From Hydrococcus rivularis NIES-593 (lineage in GTDB: Bacteria > Cyanobacteriota > Cyanobacteriia > Cyanobacteriales > Microcystaceae): a DNA stretch of 64,000 nt. Below the pieces are notes generated by a model. It was not told the DNA's origin, searched no databases, and worked only from the letters and a program-made list of their open reading frames with translations. Location of the stretch: contig NZ_MRCB01000001.1 in the NCBI RefSeq assembly GCF_001904635.1, positions 248,001 to 312,000 of the forward strand, read 5' to 3'. Each line of letters opens with the position of its first letter. Within the stretch, counting starts at the first letter, position 1. The translations under genes and the position numbers were made by a program. Below are positions 60,419-64,000 of the stretch, in pieces.

Positions 60419-60661
60419 ATGAAAGAGCAATTTCTAACTTGGTTAAATCGTTTATTAGTCGCAGATGTTTTTCTAGTCATCTTTGGTTTTTTGTGGTTTG
60501 CGATCGCGGTTGTCGGTCATTATCTCGGCGTTCCCCTCGGTTTTGACATTTGGTATAAGCTTTGGCAACCGCTGTTCAATCCGGCTCTTGGAATCTTATT
60601 TCTTGGGGCAATTCTAAGTTGGCTGATTAATAAAGTTTCCGAAAAACTAGAGTCTAAATAA
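60419..60661 (+). CDS. Two-helix small membrane protein, 80 aa
   Basis: Two hydrophobic segments: about 15-34 (DVFLVIFGFLWFAIAVVGHY) and about 50-67 (PLFNPALGILFLGAILSWL), separated by an aromatic loop (GFDIWYKLWQ), and a basic/acidic tail (NKVSEKLESK). The architecture resembles small envelope proteins of unknown role. It lies 26 bases after the DUF4336 gene, which suggests a common transcript. No family can be named. Confidence 0.75.
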   Translation: MKEQFLTWLNRLLVADVFLVIFGFLWFAIAVVGHYLGVPLGFDIWYKLWQPLFNPALGILFLGAILSWLINKVSEKLESK

Positions 60662-60699
60662 AAATTCTTCGATTAGATTATTATAGAGACCAATTCAGG

Positions 60700-60936
60700 C
60701 TATGAAATCTCTTTAGGAGCTTTTTTCTCATCCTGAGTATTTAAGACGGCAGGTTTCGTCCGAGCATGACGATAAATTTTCTTAATTTTTACCGTGCGAT
60801 CGATAGTTTTTAGCGGGATTTTGAATACGGTTGGCGCGCTATAGGTTTGACTCAAATTAATGCCTAATGCTGTTTTGAGGAGATAGGCACAGTAAAGAAC
60901 AAATAAAAGAGATGAAAATCGCTTGATCGCGGACAA
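60700..60936 (-). CDS. Hypothetical 78-aa membrane-tethered protein (TTG start)
   Basis: A hydrophobic segment (about 9-25, LLFVLYCAYLLKTALGI) lies near the N-terminus, followed by a basic part (KIPLKTIDRTVKIKKIYRHARTKP). The only start is a TTG at 60936, but it is preceded at a 7-base spacing by AGGAG (plus-strand 60944-60948), which supports real initiation. It is convergent with the two-helix gene. The role is unknown. Confidence 0.45.
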   Translation of the reverse strand: MSAIKRFSSLLFVLYCAYLLKTALGINLSQTYSAPTVFKIPLKTIDRTVKIKKIYRHARTKPAVLNTQDEKKAPKEIS

Positions 60937-61152
60937 AGTATTGCTCCTATTGGGGTAAACTGGCAGATATTATTAAGACAGAAAAAAGTCAAGAACTGGA
61001 TAATTTAGTAAAAGGTCACCAAATCGGCGATCGCAAGCGAATCTAGAATAACTTCAAGCTAGGTTATTAGTCTAGAAAAGAAGAGCATAAATAGCCAAAA
61101 ATAGTTGATACTTAACTAAAGCTTGGAAGAAAAAATACTCGTTCGATCTCTT

Positions 61153-61247
61153 ATATCAAATCCGGTTGAACGACCACAATAACAAGTCCCGCTCGCGACT
61201 CCTGTTGGTCGCACTACATATTATGGCTAATTAAACGGATTTGATAT
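61153..61247. mobile_element. 95-bp MITE-like element with perfect 12-bp inverted ends
   Basis: ATATCAAATCCG (61153-61164) and CGGATTTGATAT (61236-61247) are exact inverted copies. Interior: CACAATAACAAGTCCCGCTC and GCGACTCCTGTTGGTCGCAC. A rearranged relative is at 40313-40446. Within the 536-base spacer 60937-61472 there is no gene otherwise; the part after 61250 includes a leader for the DUF4327 gene. Confidence 0.75.
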
Positions 61248-61472
61248 TAGAAAATAAAAGCTGAGAATCCGTGAAAATTGTCTTGGCTTTGTGAGGAAAG
61301 TCTATTGGCAGAACCGATTCTAAATCCTGAATTTTCAAAGCTTTTAGCGTCATAAGTCTTTATAGGTTTTTCAAGTTTTTGTCTCTATTTTTGTCTATAG
61401 TGAAAGTAGAGAGATACGATCGCAGCTTGGAGGCGATCGCCAGCAAAATAAAAGTGAGGGGGTAAGTCATCT

Positions 61473-61694
61473 ATGCAAACAATTTTTTCTTACTCCATCG
61501 ACGCGATCAAAGATGAAGCGCGTCAATTAGTCGAAAGCGGTGTCGTCGATCGCCAACAGCCAATTTATGTTCTCTGTCAGTTTATTCCTCCTCGCGAATG
61601 GATCTGCGTCGAGTATGAATTAGAAAAAAATGGCTATCTACTCAGAGATCCGGTTATCGATCTACTCGCTCATGAAGAATGGGAAGATGATTAA
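61473..61694 (+). CDS. DUF4327 family protein, 73 aa
   Basis: A small cyanobacterial family of unknown function, easily recognised by YSIDAIKDEARQLVESGVVDRQQPIYVLCQFIPPREWICVEYELEKNGYLLRDPVIDLLAHEEW. It is soluble, acidic at both ends, and contains two cysteines. The ATG is preceded by GAGGGGG about 10 bases upstream. It lies convergent to sbcD, with a gap of 19 bases. Confidence 0.88.
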   Translation: MQTIFSYSIDAIKDEARQLVESGVVDRQQPIYVLCQFIPPREWICVEYELEKNGYLLRDPVIDLLAHEEWEDD

Positions 61695-61713
61695 ATCAGC
61701 AACCAGCGAGTAG

Positions 61714-63012
61714 TTACTCGCCGATTTCTAGGGTTAATTGAGTTTTTGTCCCTTTTTCTTCTTCTGTCTCCAGCCAACTGTCGCGATCGCTATCGAGTAA
61801 ACTCTGTGCGGCTTCTAGAAGATCGGGCATAATATCTTTGAGGTCGTCTCGACTGGTGAGATAAGTTTTTAAAGCTTCGATGGGATCGAGACTGGTGCCA
61901 ACCCCTAATTCGGGCAGGCGAGGGCGAGCTAATTGACTGACTAATTCCGGGCGGATAGTATAGCTATGGGCTGATTTAAGTGCTTCTTGAATTGCCCCAT
62001 TATCGATCGCATCTAGCTGTTCGGAACGAATTTTATAAATCAGTCGCACAACAGCATTTTCGATCTTTTTTTTGGCAATAGCGTTTAAAATTGCAGCCTG
62101 CGGATCGTCTTTTTCTGAAGCATCCACTTCAATCGTACAGAAGGGACGCGCGGGCAAGGGACAAAATTCCCAAGTAACTTTTCCTTTGGCAATTTCGATT
62201 GAGACGTACCCTTTCTCTTCTTTCTCTTCGCTAAAATCAACCCGTTCGATGCTGCCAGGATAAATAATGGGGGGATCGTTGGATGGATTGAGATTTTGGT
62301 GTTTGTGAACGTGACCTAATGCCACATAATCGAATTCGGGACGGATGAGCAGGGAAATGGGAATCGTAAAACCTTTCCCAACGGCTAAAAAACGTTCTGC
62401 TCCCAGATTAGCGCGGTCTACCATCAAATGACCTAATAAAACGGTTGGAATCGTGCGATCGAGTTGGCGAATTTCCGCTTCTAAAACGGGTTCGAGTTTT
62501 TTAATTAATAAATCGTTGACTTCGGCAAGCGATAATCCTTCGGTTTCTGGACGCGTCAGCAGTGTCGAACGAGTTAACCAAGGAAGGGTAATCACTTGTA
62601 TCTCGCCGTTGCGAGTCGCGATGCGGTGAGTCTTGATGCTGTCTCCGACAATAAATCCGGGGACGGCTAAGGTGCGATAAATAGACAAACTCGCACCTCC
62701 ATTGCCTTGAGAATGCTGGTCGTGGTTTCCTACCAGCAAAACTGTCGGGATCTTGGCATCTGCCAAGCGGCGAAACTGGCAGGCAAAAGCTTCTTGAACG
62801 TAAGGCGGCGGCGTGGCATCGGGAAAAGCATCTCCCCCAAATAACACCAGATCTACGGGTTGGTTAATGGCGCGATCGATGCATTGGCTTAAGGTATTGA
62901 CAAAATCTTCTAAGCGTGTGTTCAAACCCGTTTTGGGATTAATGCGACCGTGGGAAAAACCACTTCCCATATGGATATCGGAAAGATGCAGAATTGCGAT
63001 CGCCTTAGTCAT
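61714..63012 (-). CDS. sbcD: Mre11/SbcD-type exonuclease subunit
   Basis: A metallophosphoesterase of DNA double-strand-break processing. Motifs are ILHLSDIHMGSGFSHG, LVLFGGDAFPDATPPP, VLLVGNHDQHSQGNGG, LLGHLMVDRANLGAERFLAVGKGFTIPISLLIRPEFDYVALGHVHKHQNLN. Dimerisation and capping regions follow. In other bacteria SbcD works with SbcC (a long coiled-coil ATPase), which is absent here. 432 aa, with a C-terminal domain that ends in an acidic tail (EEEKGTKTQLTLEIGE). ATG at 63012. Some cyanobacterial SbcD genes are separate from SbcC, so a distant partner is expected. Confidence 0.92.
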   Translation of the reverse strand: MTKAIAILHLSDIHMGSGFSHGRINPKTGLNTRLEDFVNTLSQCIDRAINQPVDLVLFGGDAFPDATPPPYVQEAFACQFRRLADAKIPTVLLVGNHDQHSQGNGGASLSIYRTLAVPGFIVGDSIKTHRIATRNGEIQVITLPWLTRSTLLTRPETEGLSLAEVNDLLIKKLEPVLEAEIRQLDRTIPTVLLGHLMVDRANLGAERFLAVGKGFTIPISLLIRPEFDYVALGHVHKHQNLNPSNDPPIIYPGSIERVDFSEEKEEKGYVSIEIAKGKVTWEFCPLPARPFCTIEVDASEKDDPQAAILNAIAKKKIENAVVRLIYKIRSEQLDAIDNGAIQEALKSAHSYTIRPELVSQLARPRLPELGVGTSLDPIEALKTYLTSRDDLKDIMPDLLEAAQSLLDSDRDSWLETEEEKGTKTQLTLEIGE

Positions 63013-63082
63013 TGGTTGCTTGCCGAGCTATTTTATTCTGTCAATCATAACAAAATTATCTGACAAACCAAGATTTCTAATG

Positions 63083-64000
63083 TTATCTCATTTGACCAAT
63101 GACTCGTTGACGGGCATCGATCGCGGGTTGATAATTCGGCTTAATAAAAATTGCCCTTTCATAAGATCTAACCGCTTCTTCGTACCGCCGCAATCCTTCT
63201 TCTGCCCTGCCCTTTCCATACCAAGCTTCAAAGGCTTCATCGTTAATTTCGAGGGCTTCGTTAAAAGATTTTATGGCTTCTTCATATTCTTTTAATACAG
63301 TTTGTACGTTTCCCAACCCGATCCAAGCGGGTAAATAATCCGGTTTTACTTTAATCGATTCTTGATAAGATTCGCGCGCTTTTTCGTATTCCTTGTATTG
63401 AAAGTACATTTTTCCCATGTCGTTCCAAGTCACAAAATTTTTGCCTTGACCGACTGCAATGGCTTGGTTAAAGTTAGCGATCGCATCATCTTTTTTCCCC
63501 AGTTTTAGATAAGAATGACCGCGATTGTGCCAAGCTTCAAAAGAACTTGGATCGATAGAAATCGCTTTCCCATAAGCCTGAATGGAGTCTTGATATCTTT
63601 CTAAGCCATCGAGAGCCGATCCCTTACAAATCCAGCCATACACGCTTTCTTTCTTGAGTGCGATCGCCGCTTCGCAAGATTGCAGCATGTCATTGTACCG
63701 TTTCAAAGCGCTTAGGGCAAATGCTTTTTGGATCCAAGCTTTTTCAAAGTTAAGCAAAGCACCAGAAAAAGGAGGCGGATTTTGCAAGCCATCCTCATAA
63801 TAGTTAATTGCCGATAGATAATCTTGGGAACGTAATTTTAGATCGGCTTGTCGGAACAGAAACGCGGTTTGGGTAACTTGAATGACATAAACCAGGAAAA
63901 ATAAGAAACCGCCAATCCCTCCCGGAATAAGTATCATTCCAATTAGCGACCTTACCCAGGGCGGTCTAGTCGATAGACTAATTCGATTGTTGGTATTTGT
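63083..64000 (-). CDS. TPR-repeat protein, N-terminus beyond the window
   Basis: The frame is open from 63083 to the window edge without a stop. An ATG at 63937 exists, but the frame upstream encodes TNTNNRISLSTRPPWVRSLIGMILIPGGIGGFLFFLVYVI, a credible basic segment leading into the membrane helix (about residues 18-40). The gene therefore most likely begins outside. About seven tetratricopeptide repeats follow (ALSALKRYNDMLQSCEAAIALK, GLERYQDSIQAYGKAISIDPSSFEAWHNRGHSYLKLGKKDDAIANFNQAI, YFQYKEYEKARESYQESIKVKPDYLPAW, GLRRYEEAVRSYERAIFIKPNYQPA). It is a membrane-anchored scaffold of unknown partner. Confidence 0.85.
   Translation of the reverse strand, partial: TNTNNRISLSTRPPWVRSLIGMILIPGGIGGFLFFLVYVIQVTQTAFLFRQADLKLRSQDYLSAINYYEDGLQNPPPFSGALLNFEKAWIQKAFALSALKRYNDMLQSCEAAIALKKESVYGWICKGSALDGLERYQDSIQAYGKAISIDPSSFEAWHNRGHSYLKLGKKDDAIANFNQAIAVGQGKNFVTWNDMGKMYFQYKEYEKARESYQESIKVKPDYLPAWIGLGNVQTVLKEYEEAIKSFNEALEINDEAFEAWYGKGRAEEGLRRYEEAVRSYERAIFIKPNYQPAIDARQRVIGQMR

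Overview
The window looks like cyanobacterial chromosome. The HIP1 octamer GCGATCGC (for example 32-39 and 16561-16568) and its core CGATCG recur throughout. There is a plant-type [2Fe-2S] ferredoxin (petF), biliverdin reductase (bvdR), a Tab2-like photosystem translation factor, a stand-alone PCP_red protein, a group 2 sigma-70 factor, and several families known mainly from cyanobacteria (DUF1350, DUF1997, DUF4327, DUF4336). I cannot name the species; a unicellular or pleurocapsalean relative is a guess. No tRNA, rRNA, CRISPR array, prophage or intact insertion sequence was recognised. Most genes are singletons or short pairs with AT-rich, repeat-laden spacers.

Layout. 1-8.4 kb: typA with a clear terminator, hisC-hisN (the aminotransferase and phosphatase steps of histidine synthesis; hisG lies alone at 39.2 kb), a PCP_red protein, a LapA-domain protein, and ubiX just downstream of a HEAT-repeat gene. 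8.5-14 kb: acetyltransferases, a 47-residue membrane protein, a possible glycosyltransferase, a flippase-like membrane protein, and a chain of ATGA-overlapping genes headed by a decayed REP-associated (Y1) transposase. 14-19.5 kb: an acyl carrier protein fused to an alpha-oxoamine synthase, rimM, a Tab2-like gene, and an Ap4A phosphorylase-like gene. 19.6-28 kb: petF divergent from bvdR, rne and rnhB (separated by a strong terminator), pheA, a LON-domain protein and an RNase D-like exonuclease. 28-38.8 kb: PEP carboxykinase, a membrane-anchored globin, a SpoIID-type protein, an HTH/GrpE-like protein, sulfiredoxin, a sigma factor and an ABC exporter. 39-54.4 kb: hisG, a repeat cluster, a NERD nuclease-helicase-pentapeptide fusion coupled to dedA, a gutted FkbM methyltransferase, YdiJ, 5-oxoprolinase, an HTH plus periplasmic-binding-fold protein, an AlkB-like protein and a ParA-like ATPase. 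54.5-64 kb: a 28-residue membrane peptide with its own promoter and terminator, a GT-C-like membrane protein, 3-hydroxybutyrate dehydrogenase, trmFO, a broken Uma2 gene, DUF4336, DUF4327, sbcD, and a TPR gene cut by the window edge.

The spacers hold at least five families of short mobile or repeated sequence. One has 16-bp inverted ends; two copies carry flanking direct repeats, and their internal hairpins differ in stem sequence while keeping complementarity. Others are an 87-nt repeat present twice about 31 kb apart, a family with TTAGAGGA ends, a 95-bp element with perfect 12-bp ends, and heptamer repeats that spill into the coding ends of genes. The best candidates for something undescribed are the NERD-helicase-pentapeptide fusion, the ACP-oxoamine synthase, the cytosolic-looking HTH/periplasmic-binding protein, the membrane globin, and the covarying hairpin elements.
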